DNA from: Tanypteryx hageni
Taxonomy: Eukaryota > Arthropoda > Insecta > Odonata > Petaluridae
NCBI GenBank assembly: GCA_028673005.1
Contig: CM054116.1
Span: 64,357,682-64,421,681 of the forward strand
Length of the DNA stretch: 64,000 nt
Reading direction: 5' to 3'
Shown here: positions 39,401-47,260 of the stretch, in pieces
Numbering within the stretch: the stretch's first letter is position 1
Layout: every line of letters starts with the position of its first letter
Notes under the pieces: generated by a model
The model's input: the letters and a program-made list of their open reading frames with translations, nothing else
Database searches by the model: none
Told to the model about the DNA's origin: nothing
Position numbers and translations under genes: made by a program

Positions 39401-42400
39401 CATCAAAATTAATTTAATAAAATTTACTAATCTATAATAATTTTAAAGGTAGATCTAAGGTACATAACATAAAATGTTACAAAAGAGCCTCTTAATTTTA
39501 GGTTTAAATCATTCCGCATTCAGGTGAGATCATTTGGAACAGCGGTTTTATATGTTTGTATTTATTATTATTATGTATTACCAACTCAGTCCTACAAAGG
39601 TGTATTTCAAGTGATAACATATAGTCAAAGTATTAGCAAGAAAACATGCAGTATTAACAAAAAAGGAAAATCTTAGTATTAACACAGTATCCTAGGGCAC
39701 GGTTTCACGTATCTAAGATTTATGAAGTGTATCCTAGAAAGCGATCCGGGTTCACCTTTACGATTTTCGAAGACAGATTTCTCAGATTTTTAGCAAGGAA
39801 TTCCTGACGTGGAGCAATTTCAGCTTGCCTTGCTCCCATGTGAATCCTGTTCAAGTTCGTTCAGTTAGATTCCTTCATCCTAGTAAAAATCCTCCTCAAC
39901 ACTTCCCCTTAAGGCCCACCCATGTGATTTCAACACTCTTTTAAAGGTAACTTTTACATATTCTTTTATCATGCACTTTGTCTTCTATCATTGTTACGGT
40001 GTACATTTTGTCTCTTTATTCCAGTACCAAGTTTAATAATTACCAAATTGTGTTAGAATATGTACTCTATCTGAAATTTATACTCATTTCTTACAACATT
40101 AAACCAAGTTTAATTGGTACTATTCATTTATCCCGGACCCCTATTAAAAATTCTATAATATTTTCATTGTACCCTAGTACCCGAATCCAAGTTAAGTTGC
40201 TGGGGGTTGGATTCGTTCCATTTTTCTCCCTCAGGTTGAGGGTTGGATTTGTTCCATTTCCTCCCCCCGGGTTGGGTTAAGTGGTTTGGGGTTGGATTCA
40301 TTCCATTTTCCTCTCCTGCATTGGGTTAAGTGGTTGTAGGTTGGATTCGTTCCATTTTCCTCTCCTGGGTTGGGTTAAGTGTTTGGGGGTTGGATTAGTT
40401 CCATTTTTCTCCCCCCAGGTTGGGTTAAGTGGTTGGGGATTGGGCTCAGATAGTAAGTGTTTTGTTTTGTTAATGAAAGTATCACTTGCCAAATAAACAT
40501 TTATTATGCTCGTAATTGTACTTAGACATAAAATACATATAAGATGCAATCCACCAACTTTTGTTCTCCCTCTTCTGCCGTGCTGCCAACCCATTCCGTA
40601 ATCAGGCTGGCCACCTTAACATAATCATACATACAGTAGGGTACAATGAAAATATTATAGAATTTTTAATAGGGGTCCAGGATAACCGAATAGTGCCGTT
40701 TAATTATATTAATTCGATTTTATTTTTTAAAATTGCATTAATTTATCGTTAATATCTCGATTTATTATCTTACTATATTATTCGGAGTTTTAATAACAAA
40801 AATTAGTCCGACGTATCCCTATCCTTCTATTTCTCACGGCGTTTTTTTAGGAAGGTATCCATCACGTTATAGGAAGGACGACCGTTATATCAATGGGCGA
40901 AGTCCGAATTCTTAAGATTCGAGATCGAATTTCACGACTAGGGCAGCGGTGGAGAGGTCCACTCGTTCCCCACCGAACTTCTCCTTATCGAGCGTTTTCT
41001 ACGTTCTCGTCTCTCTTTTTAGCTAAATATATTCCAATTGATAGATAACACTTGGCATTTAATTTTGAATTCCTTCGCATTTTTAAAAACTACAGTTGCT
41101 CTATGAAGATTTTAGCAGGATAAAAACAGTTATCAGTGCAGTCATGCAAGGAATGACTTTTATTGTAGATTTACAAGATTAAAAATATTATTACTGAAAT
41201 GCTATTGCGTTTTTAGATAAGTCAATGTTCTTAACACAAAAAGACGTGTACGGGACAAATCGAAAAGCTACACAAACGGGTTTAGAGATGAAGAAAAATT
41301 TTCATCCTGAAGCTGCTCAAACCGTGGTGTAAAGGCGATGAGTCTAATGAGCCGTACTCGTAACTACAATAATAGGCGCATAAATTACGTAAGGAATCTA
41401 TTTCATTAAAATTAATTAATTAAAGGGTGTCATACCTTTTGCAATGACGCCACTCTTATTTGATATGATCTAGGATAAATACCTCTTTTTCCTGATCTAC
41501 AAGATACTTCGGCGCAGAAACTGATTCTTTTTCATTCTCAGGGTTAAAAATAGTTACTGTCCATCCAAAATCTGAATTAAGAGGAAAGCCAATTGGTTTT
41601 ATAGCTTCTTTAAGAAAATCCTGAAAATGCACAAGTCATTTTTGATATTTTCTTTGTTATTGTGGTGTATTAAAAAAGTAAAACCTTTTCTATTTTGTAA
41701 AAGTAACATTATGTAAAATTTCTTCAGCTCATGGTTATTCAAATAAAAGTTACGAATATCAAGTTCAATGTTTTGATAAATACCTAGATAACATGAACGA
41801 CTTTTAAGAATGATTAGTATAGTTTTTAATAATTAATTTTGTCAGTATGATTTACATATTTCTTTAATATATTGATAAATATACACTATAAAAATAAAAT
41901 ATTTTACTGTAAAAAATTCTCCGTCTAGTTGAGCCAACAGAAAAGTAGCCGTCTGAATTTTTTGTTAGTTTCTGAGTTATGAAAACCTACAACAAATCAA
42001 ACGTCGAGTCAAAATGCTCACTACGCAGCTTCTTCCGAGAACGCCTTCCAACTGTCCTCTGCGGTAACCAACTGTCAAAATCTAACGCTTTGTAGGGTGT
42101 TGCTATAAATAGTTGTTTTTTACTGGTTTACGTGAACAGATTTAGCATAGTTACGACTATGGGCAATAAAATCCTTATAAGTCGCTACACTAAGATAATA
42201 ATGAAATGTTAAAGGAAAATATAGAAATTGGAGGGAGGGTGGGAGGCTAAAGTGGGCCCGTAGATCCAGAATCGAAATATATTGCATTTTCCACGTCTAT
42301 TTATAAGTAATTACAGTTTCAAAACCGATCGATTCTCACAACGCATTCTATTTTTTACTTATCGGATTAATCCAACTAACATTCACGGTAAATTTTGAGT

Positions 42401-42542
42401 TGCTGTTGAAATTCCTCAACTCCGGGATCTGCATTCGTTCATGAATCAGCCACTCCGGCGTATGTTTCACTTCGCCATCGACAATGGATGAGCTAAAGAG
42501 TAGAGAAAATGCTTCTTCAACAATTTTAAGAAATGAAATCAT
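24209..42542 (-). CDS. Five-exon gene of unknown function (about 306 codons)
   Basis: Assembled by eye on the minus strand. Exons are 42542-42381, 41620-41483, 39349-39078, 34875-34749 and 24430-24209. All introns obey GT/AG, and the phases agree (0, 0, 2, 0), so the joined frame stays open to a single stop. The start is an ATG giving MISFLKIVEEAFSLLF. Exon 2 carries KPIGFPLNSDFGW. Exon 3 is basic and Ser/Lys-rich, then holds SARDDPFASEVLALK. Exons 4 and 5 form a charged, probably coiled-coil helix (LMEMEEETREMRKEIK, then MEEIKAKILQHEAQN) before a very basic tail. Introns of 0.8 to 10 kb hold transposons. The first donor could instead be at 42386 or 42358, and a small exon may be missing between exons 1 and 2. 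I do not recognise the protein. A structural, coiled-coil role is only a guess. Confidence 0.6.
24443..25879. other. Intron of the minus-strand gene; tRNA-like SINE fossil
   Basis: Contains a tRNA-like head at 24855-24930 (minus strand). A weak plus-strand exon-like stretch follows an AG at 25243-25244 (ITTEQMQHILLPSTNGPEI). Otherwise nothing was recognised. Confidence 0.4.
24855..24930 (-). repeat. tRNA-derived SINE head or tRNA pseudogene
   Basis: Read on the minus strand it shows an A-box-like GGAGTGGTTAGCATG. An anticodon-like stem CTGAC/GTCAG encloses a 7-base loop with CCA in the anticodon position, followed by a B-box-like GAGTTGGAATCC. The acceptor stem does not pair, so it is not a working tRNA. 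Confidence 0.5.
25880..26565 (+). pseudogene. Tc1/mariner-superfamily transposase relic
   Basis: Broken frames give a recognisable order: FAMSFLKF near 25978-26000, FFDEDNFHLDGYVSKQ (first catalytic Asp region, about 26025-26075), HFRALYNPHIIHV (about 26080-26118), WFQQNCTRPHTAYM (second block, where the usual QDGAPPH has lost its Asp), WPPLSTDLSMCERFQW (third block, about 26375-26425) and YLKDGA. Many stops and frame changes, plus the lost catalytic residue, mark a dead copy. It lies in the last intron of the minus-strand gene. Confidence 0.75.
26566..28559. other. Intronic spacer with short repeats
   Basis: No gene was recognised. 27079-27165 holds a short inverted repeat (TAAATTTATTAAACACCACT against AGTGGAGTTTAATAAATTTA). 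At 28352-28363 a perfect tRNA B-box reads GGTTCGATTCC on the minus strand, inside a longer unclassified SINE-like region to about 28500. Confidence 0.45.
28560..29452 (-). pseudogene. hAT transposase relic, C-terminal half
   Basis: Minus-strand fragments in several frames continue the hAT relic whose first half is at 32050-33127. The fragments include ANKYFQDLKK (about 29440-29410), IDELQEHILPRGW (about 29365-29325), and near 28900-28750 the dimerisation block ATTPHSAGVERCISTNNLLK, with a later NRPNVMDWDPKEN. The LINE at 29453-32045 separates the halves. Many stops. Confidence 0.7.
29453..32045 (+). mobile_element. 5'-truncated LINE (CR1/L2-like) inserted in a hAT relic
   Basis: Begins inside the endonuclease domain (LLCGDLNVDLLKD, SCSLIDFLISD, GLSDHLALNF). 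It continues through a linker, then reverse transcriptase blocks: PIPKKGSLSNSDNYRPISVL, QHGFRKARST, IFYDLSKAFDSINHE, the GVPQG-type block and a YADD block changed to stop-ADDTS near 31075. A thumb/C-terminal region follows (31142-31903) with KFLGIHISDDLD and SYGIIFCDN. Stops at about 30918, 30990, 31075 and 31333, and a frame change near 30400, make it inactive. The 3' end is AT-rich with AATAAA near 32025. The truncated 5' end is typical of target-primed insertion. Confidence 0.85.
32050..33127 (-). pseudogene. hAT transposase relic, N-terminal half
   Basis: The minus-strand start region (33127-32858) has a Thr/Asn/Asp-rich leader with repeated TNVDKTFGN-like units, then KFWNNSGRKYFYCIVCLK, a TTF/BED-like zinc-binding stretch. 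After stops, 32703-32407 encodes SLRIDGSVDRTNIDKIYML and SPVVSDGASINTG, the RNase-H-like core start of hAT transposases. Further fragments run to about 32050, where the LINE interrupts. Confidence 0.7.
33128..34748. other. Intronic spacer
   Basis: No gene was recognised apart from the repeat at 33300-33640. A small inverted repeat lies at about 33188-33230 (GAATTTTACTAAT against ATTAGTAAAATTC). Confidence 0.45.
33300..33640. repeat. Dispersed repeat, copy 2 (pair with 13640-14060)
   Basis: Collinear with 13640-14060: an A-rich region with ATAACAAATAATGA, a middle block, then CTGCGCATGG. The open frames over it are not conserved between copies, so it is non-coding. Confidence 0.45.
34749..34875 (-). 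CDS. Unknown minus-strand gene, exon 4 (coiled coil)
   Basis: The acceptor TTAATTAG ends at 34876. One base completes the Arg codon from exon 3, then 42 codons run EMEKPRLEFLQLAGTLN to IKLIDIEMK, with donor GTGACA at 34748. Heptad-like spacing of Leu, Met and Ile with dense Glu/Lys suggests a coiled coil. Confidence 0.65.
34876..36339. other. Intron 3 of the minus-strand gene, left part
   Basis: AT-rich. 35870-36200 is more GC-rich, with GGGCGGTATTACACTA near 35905 and a short TGATCTGCACCATAGTGCAGTGATC palindrome-like region. This could be a fragment of an unclassified DNA transposon (Harbinger-like ends are possible). Confidence 0.35.
36340..38580 (-). mobile_element. 5'-truncated RTE-like LINE with a long intact RT frame
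   Basis: Frame 38148-36370 (592 codons) is uninterrupted. It holds KKGKATGSDGIPAEIL, the RT blocks QFGFRKGRGTRDAIG, CACFVDWQKAFDRVNW, GVRQGCCLSPTLFN and YADDQVLLA (catalytic Asp pair), KYLGSIITREAKC, and an HYMRRESM and GRKRYQLIDDL C-terminus. Upstream, frame 38529-38209 gives the end of an APE-like endonuclease (DSDHSLLILDV) and the linker, one frameshift away. The element ends in a short ATGATGA-type tail near 36340. The clade call (RTE-like rather than L1-like) rests on the motif style and the tail. The long open frame suggests a fairly recent insertion. Confidence 0.85.
38581..39077. other. Intron 3 of the minus-strand gene, right part
   Basis: AT-rich, with the exon 3 donor at its right edge. 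Nothing else was recognised. Confidence 0.45.
39078..39349 (-). CDS. Unknown minus-strand gene, exon 3
   Basis: The acceptor AG is at 39351-39350 and the donor GTGAGT starts at 39077. The 272 bases begin ILLHKKALAHLKESS and pass through a basic TRKKKSRHTLSKFRCH segment to LKLNETDDEGRW, leaving two bases (phase 2) that the next exon completes as Arg. Confidence 0.65.
39350..40107. other. Intron 2 of the minus-strand gene, left part
   Basis: No coding or mobile signal was recognised beyond the AG at the exon 3 boundary. Confidence 0.45.
40116..40697. mobile_element. 582-bp MITE with ~60-bp TIRs and 8-bp target duplication
   Basis: The left end (40116 onward, GGTACTATTCATTTATCC, then GGACCCCTATTAAAAATTCT and on to GTACCCTA at about 40178) is the reverse complement of 40638-40697 with about five mismatches. 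The perfect 8-mer GTTTAATT flanks it at 40108-40115 and 40698-40705. An 8-bp duplication fits hAT or P-type transposases; the GGCACTATTC terminus does not settle which. The interior is largely a minisatellite. No coding capacity. Confidence 0.85.
40195..40450 (+). repeat. Minisatellite, ~57-bp unit, about five copies
   Basis: Repeating order: GGGGGTTGGATTCGTTCCAT, TTTTCTCCC-type pyrimidine run, then GGTTGGGTTAAGTG. Units vary at several positions. The tract lies wholly inside the MITE at 40116-40697. Plus and minus open frames here follow the tandem repeat. Confidence 0.85.
40706..41482. other. Intron 2 of the minus-strand gene, right part
   Basis: No recognised element. Confidence 0.45.
41483..41620 (-). 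CDS. Unknown minus-strand gene, exon 2
   Basis: Acceptor TTTTCAG at 41627-41621, then 46 codons in phase 0 (DFLKEAIKPIGFPLN to YLVDQEKE), and donor GTATTT at 41482. Both ends are in phase 0. Too short to appear as a long open frame, but its protein-like composition and phase fit support it. Confidence 0.55.
42381..42542 (-). CDS. Unknown minus-strand gene, exon 1 (start)
   Basis: Begins at ATG 42542-42540 and reads 54 codons to donor GTTAGT at 42380. Contains SSSIVDGEVKHTPEWLIHER and MQIPELRNFN. The frame stays open slightly past the donor, so the exon boundary is the least certain of the five. Confidence 0.5.
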
Positions 42543-42944
42543 TTTTTGTTCAAATATCTTAATTTAACTGGCATCCGGTGACATTACTATTGTACCGATG
42601 AATGCAAAAATGTTTTGGTGAAATCCATTTCCATAGCATCAACATTGTTTATCACTTAAAATTCATAAAAATAAACATTATATAATTAACTACCATCGAG
42701 CAATTTCTCCATTCAAAATATTTTAATAGAATTGCCAAAGGTGTATTTTTTACGAGAGATGATTCTTTTAACAAGTCAAGAAGGGAGTGCAATATGTCGC
42801 CCCCTCAAAATAGCGCCACAAACGGTCCAACGGACATATATTTAAATTGCAGTATCAACCATAAATAAACAAATTCTGATTAGAAGCGTTTCGAATTATA
42901 ATTTATTATATTCGACCGTTAAACAAATATTTTCATTTTGGCGT

Positions 42945-42966
42945 GGGGGTCGCTCACGCGACCCCC
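42945..42966. repeat. Perfect GC-rich hairpin
   Basis: GGGGGTCGC (42945-42953), a 4-base loop TCAC, then GCGACCCCC (42958-42966). In an AT-rich surround this is a strong stem. It may be the remaining subterminal hairpin of a transposon. Confidence 0.8.
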
Positions 42967-43260
42967 GATTTATATAGAACAACTCGACCCAACTCAACCC
43001 AATTTAGCCTGAAGAATTTGTAATTGAATAAAAAAAATCATCGAAACGGAAATATAAAAATGAAACAAATAAACAATAGCATAGTTACCGTTGCTAAAAA
43101 TATGTCTTTTGAAGGCTTAAGTCAATATCGCGCGACTTACAGTAGACAAAATTCTGTAATAATAGTGGAATATGTTTTCTCCGGTATACAGGGTCGGATT
43201 AACATGACGAGGGGACTATAGCTCATCGTTCTCTTGTGGAGGCTGCTATAATCGACGCAA

Positions 43261-43447
43261 TCTAACTTGAGCTCTGACGACAGAGGAGGGGGTAAGGTTG
43301 CCAAATCACATTCTATGAGGGACTGAAGGGAAAGACAGAGACAGTGGTTGTGCACCATTTGGCAAAGTCCAGTCCAGTGATTGGAGGAGCCCTTTTAAGA
43401 GCACCCTCACTGTAATTTTTTTCTTGATTCACCGAGCTCAAGTTAGA
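43261..43447. repeat. Short fold-back, 14-bp perfect arms
   Basis: TCTAACTTGAGCTC (43261-43274) and GAGCTCAAGTTAGA (43434-43447) are exact reverse complements around about 160 bases of more GC-rich sequence. Possible MITE remnant. Confidence 0.5.
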
Positions 43448-44529
43448 CTGAGTTGACTCTACAGTCACTCAGCTGTTATTCCAATAAGAATTGAAGGATG
43501 TAAAGTAGGGCCTACACTATGAGCGCCTAAGGCAACAGCATTATTAAGCTATGGCAGGAGTTTTTCAAACTTGATATGTTCCATAGAACTCTAGGGTTAC
43601 ACGAAAGCTTGATGGGGTTCATAAGAAACTGAGACTGATTACCTTTTGCTTCATTTCCACAAAGCATCGTCTTGGTTAAGGTTCCAGGAAAATAAATTTT
43701 AAATATAAAGTTTCCATGCTCCAGAAGATTAGAAGAGGATATTTCTGAATAAAACTTTATGACATTAGACCAGGTCTGCCCAACCCATAGCTTGCGGGCA
43801 AAATGTTGCCTATGTGTTATCTTGGTTTTGCCCATGAGATGGATCAAGTTTTAAGTAGTAACAGAGATTTTCATATTTTAGTCGTATGAAATGTTTGGTG
43901 AGATTCTTTTTACAAAGCCTTTTAAAATGTTGCTGCTAATGATACCACCAATATAATTTTGAGTGCTTTCAAGCGAGATAATACTTTTTAAGAAATATGA
44001 ATCATTAAAATTAGAAGAGACATTCCATTAAATTAAGGACCATTACAGCTAAGTGTTTAGACTTATTTGGACCTATTAAGAAATGCCACTTCTAAAATAT
44101 GTCTTTCCTAGACAACTTATGCTTTGTTTATATATGTAAATCTGGCTTTTTTAATATGAAAATTATTAAATTAAGTTGCAGATTAATTCTGACAGACAAA
44201 GATCTGAATAACAGCATTGAAATAGCTTTGACAAAATATATTTCTTTCATACACCAAGCTAACTGATAAAATTCAATGTCAGATTCCACATAAGGATTCT
44301 AAAAACAAAATAACTTTTGTTTTTCCATAAGAATATTCTTATGTTTACCTGAATTTCATTATTTAACAATATTCATATGTTGAAATGAGCAAATACAATA
44401 TAAGTTGCCCATGTCTTAAAATTATTTTGTTGAAGTTGCCCATTGACTTTAAACGGTTGGACAGACCTGCCTTAGGCTGTAAAATTTTGATTAATTCAAT
44501 GGTCTAAATAAGTTTTTCTCTGACTGCAG

Positions 44530-44646
44530 AATTTGGTAGGCCTCCAGCAAATGAATACCCCTGAGTGGGCCTCTTTGTTGAAGAGCCGAGATCCTGAAGC
44601 AGGAAAGATGAAGTTTGTGCCTTTGATCCAGAGACAAAAGTATTGA
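44530..44646 (+). CDS. Candidate terminal exon, unidentified protein
   Basis: After a strong acceptor (TTTTTCTCTGACTGCAG, AG at 44528-44529) a 38-codon frame reads NLVGLQQMNTPEWASLLKS, then RDPEAGKMKFVPLIQRQKY and TGA at 44644-44646. The composition (Pro, Trp, Arg, acidic and basic mix) is unlike the AT-driven frames around it and looks like a real protein C-terminus. I found no upstream exon, and I cannot name the family. It could also be a fragment of a processed pseudogene. Confidence 0.4.
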   Translation, partial: NLVGLQQMNTPEWASLLKSRDPEAGKMKFVPLIQRQKY

Positions 44647-44789
44647 ATGGTTTCGCTCATATTATAAGAAGGATGTTTGTCTTGAGCATACTGAGTTAGT
44701 CATCCAGAATTTAGAATTTAAGAAGCACTGTGATCTACAACAAATCACCAACAGGACAATTTCAAGCATTATAGTGAAATTTTTCAAAA

Positions 44790-44990
44790 TTGTTTCATCA
44801 TCATCATCATTATAACTAAGTATGGCCTTCTTCAGGGATCTCTTCCACTGATCTCTACTCATAGCTATAGTGTGCCATCTCTTCATTCCAAGTGCTCCAA
44901 CCACTCAGTCCACATCATCCAACAATCTCTGCCTCGGTCTCCCAACCCTTCTCAATCCTTCATATTTCAGTTGCATAAAATGCTAAATTG
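44790..44990 (-). mobile_element. RTE-like LINE 3' end fragment
   Basis: On the minus strand: RRVGRPRQRLLDDV, then LGMKRWHTIAMSRDQWKRSL and KKAILSYNDDDDE, followed by a (TGA)n/ATGATGATG tail at about 44790-44806. The GRPR-x-R, L-x-x-W-x-x-x-A and R-D-x-W-K pattern is the usual C-terminus of RTE-like ORFs. One stop lies in the middle. Only about 200 bases remain. Confidence 0.65.
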
Positions 44991-45054
44991 TCTCTCTGAC
45001 ATGAATTTTAATTGCTGAAAATACTCATGACTATTAAAGCCACCCTGAAAATCC

Positions 45055-45400
45055 TAGAATATCCAATAAATATATGTAATATTTGTTATAAAGGTATAAA
45101 GGAGCAGCAATGGTGATGTTTTATTATAAACAGTATTCCTTTGCTGCAACTAGAGAATTAGCAGAGATCAACACAAAAAAGTGGTAATAATGATAATTAT
45201 AAAATGAAAATGTGAAAAAGAACACTCAAGTCATAGGAAAATCTGCACCCACGACCTGAGATTATATGTCTACAAATCTACTGTCACTAAGGAGACCTAC
45301 TGGGTGCACACATCAAAAACACTCTCACAAAATTAAAAAGGAATAGAACAAGCGAGGGAAGAATTGGAGAGCAAATTGCATAAGGTGCTTTTTACCTACT
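45055..45400. repeat. Dispersed repeat with tRNA-like section
   Basis: Its left part matches 10055-10165 and its right end matches 15470-15520, so it is the fullest of three partial copies. The middle (45240-45320), read on the minus strand, contains CTCAGGTCGTGGGTGCAGAT, which weakly resembles a B-box region. Possibly a minus-oriented SINE. Confidence 0.45.
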
Positions 45401-45433
45401 GCATTCTTTCTATTGGAGTAAAGAATCGCAGAT

Positions 45434-45535
45434 AATAATAATAATAATAAATTTATTAATCAAATGATCGAGTATTACATCAATGTAGGACAAGTCATGT
45501 ATACAGTATAACACAAAAATCATTGTCATGCAGAT
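45434..45535 (-). mobile_element. Solo LINE 3' tail, inverted
   Basis: About 100 bases (ATAATAATAATAAATTTATT at the left, then GGACAAGTCATGTATA) are the reverse complement of the 3' end of the LINE at 45560-46296. The TAA-type tail points left, so this is a minus-oriented 5'-truncated insertion, or the inverted part of the neighbouring one. Confidence 0.7.
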
Positions 45536-45559
45536 GCAATAAAAGGCCTTCAATGTTTA

Positions 45560-46296
45560 GGTAATTTGTTTTTATCTCATAATTTAGACACATTTGAAAC
45601 TACTGTTAAACAAATCAAGGCAATCCCTGAGTCTAAGTAGTAATTGTGTGTTCTGGTCATATTTTATTATGTATTTTATGCAAGTTATGAAGTATATATT
45701 GTATGTATTATTTAAATTAGGTATGTTTTACTTATGTATGTACTGTAACATTTATGAATCAGGTATGCATACTTTATGCATTATTTTTTGGGGCTCTTCC
45801 CCACACGGTGATGTTATTTTTTAAATTCAAAAGAGGGCAATTCGCCTTATTGCAAATGAGAGATATGACGCGCCATGTTGCCCCCTGTTTAAAAAGCTTA
45901 ATATTTTACCAGTGCCATGTTTATATATATTTGTAATGTTACTTTACAAATTTATCCCTATATAAAAAAACTCTAATGTTCACCAACATAGTACAAGGCA
46001 ACTGAATGCCCTTCAGAGAAACTTTGTACACACAAGAGCAGCTGTCTTGGGCCCCAAGTCAATGGGGCTTCTCTTGTTTAACAAATTACCTGGTGACTTC
46101 AAAGCTATCCAAGGAATTTCCACATTTCGTAAAAAATTAAGGACTTTCTTACAGAGCAAACTGTTTTATTCCATTAATAAATATTTCAATTTTACTACAC
46201 GACAATAATTTTTGTGTAATACTATATACATGACTTGTCCTATATTGATGTATTACTCGATCTTTGGATTAATAAATTTATTATTATTATTTTTAT
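45560..46296 (+). mobile_element. Decayed LINE 3' end with TAA tail
   Basis: Frames broken by stops give the C-terminal region of a CR1/L2-like LINE: FWGSSPHGD, QKRAIR-like and LFKKLNILP-like blocks (45780-45920), HQHSTRQLNALQRN, then LLFNKLPGDFKAIQGISTF. The 3' UTR ends at about 46265 in ATTAATAAATTTATTATTATTA. That TAA/TTA tail is where the Dong-like element begins. Confidence 0.7.
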
Positions 46297-46362
46297 CTTT
46301 TGTATTTCACAGCTTTTGAGCAGGTTATTTCAATGAGGTACGGGCTTTGCCAAGCACTCTCA

Positions 46363-47260
46363 TTACTCGGAACTTAAAAATTGATGTACTATTCTGGTTG
46401 TATTTAGTATGACAGCTTTCTGTAGGAGGGTATATTGCAATTTAGGTAAATCTATTATTTTTATACTGTTGTGTAAGTCTGTAGGGATAATTCCTGTGGT
46501 CGATAAAACTATTGGGACAATGTGTACAGTATTCATGTTCCACATTCGTTTAATTTCTTCTTTTAGTTCTATATATTTGTGGTGCTTTTCAACTATGGTT
46601 TTCTGAAGATTGTGTGTGTTTGGGATAGCTATGTCTATTAGATAAGTGGTTTTGGCTACCTTGTCCTGCAAGACTATGTCCGGTCTATTGCTGTGTATAG
46701 TTTTGTCCGTGATTATTGAGCGGTCAAAATATAACTTAAATGCATCAGATTCCAAAACTGGTTTAGGTTTGTATTTATAGTAGGGCGTGTTGTCTTCTAT
46801 TAATTTATGTTTTAGAGCCAGTTTTTGATGCATAATATTTGCGACTTGATTGTGACAGTGTAAATAGTCAGTCTGTGTTAGTCTGATGTATGCTCCTGTA
46901 ATGTGCTGTATAGTTTCCGGGTGTTCTCTACATTTTTGGCATCTGTCATCTTGAATTTGTCTATTCTTTATTATGTACTTCTGGTAGTTCTTTGTATTTA
47001 TCACTTGATCTTGTATGGCTAGCATGAATCCCTCTGTTTCTGGGAAGAGATCTCCGTGTTTGAGCCAGGTGTTCGACGCTTCTTTGTCGACATCAGATCG
47101 GCTCAAATCTTGGGGGTGTCTCCCGTGGAGGGTCATGCGTTTCCACCTATCAATTTTCTCTGCTATTGTTTGGAGTTCTTCATGACCTTGTGTTACTGTA
47201 TCAGTTAGATTCAAAGGTGTATATTTATTATCTGATTTACAAATATTTATGTGAAGAGGG
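46363..47260 (-). pseudogene. Dong/R4-like ORF, C-terminal endonuclease part (after frameshift)
   Basis: Continues the RT ORF one frame over, with in-frame sequence upstream of its first possible start (SPLHINICKSDNKYTPLNLT). It contains a CCHC knuckle (CQKCREHPETIQHITG, where the last Cys position reads Tyr in this copy) and the restriction-like endonuclease signature RPDIVLQDK followed by TTYLIDIAIPN. Ends at a stop near 46363. In the partial sibling copy (50977-51369) the shared 130 codons are almost identical. The frameshift and the lost Cys suggest recent inactivation. Confidence 0.8.

Larger units (their letters stand above)
42543..44529. other. Upstream region of the minus-strand gene; small fold-backs
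   Basis: The promoter and 5' UTR of the minus-strand gene should lie just right of 42542, but no core element was identified. It contains the GC hairpin at 42945-42966 and a fold-back at 43261-43447. Confidence 0.4.

Noticed and set aside
40281..40594. Frames with repeated GVGFVPF-type units
   Set aside because: They follow the 57-bp minisatellite inside the MITE.
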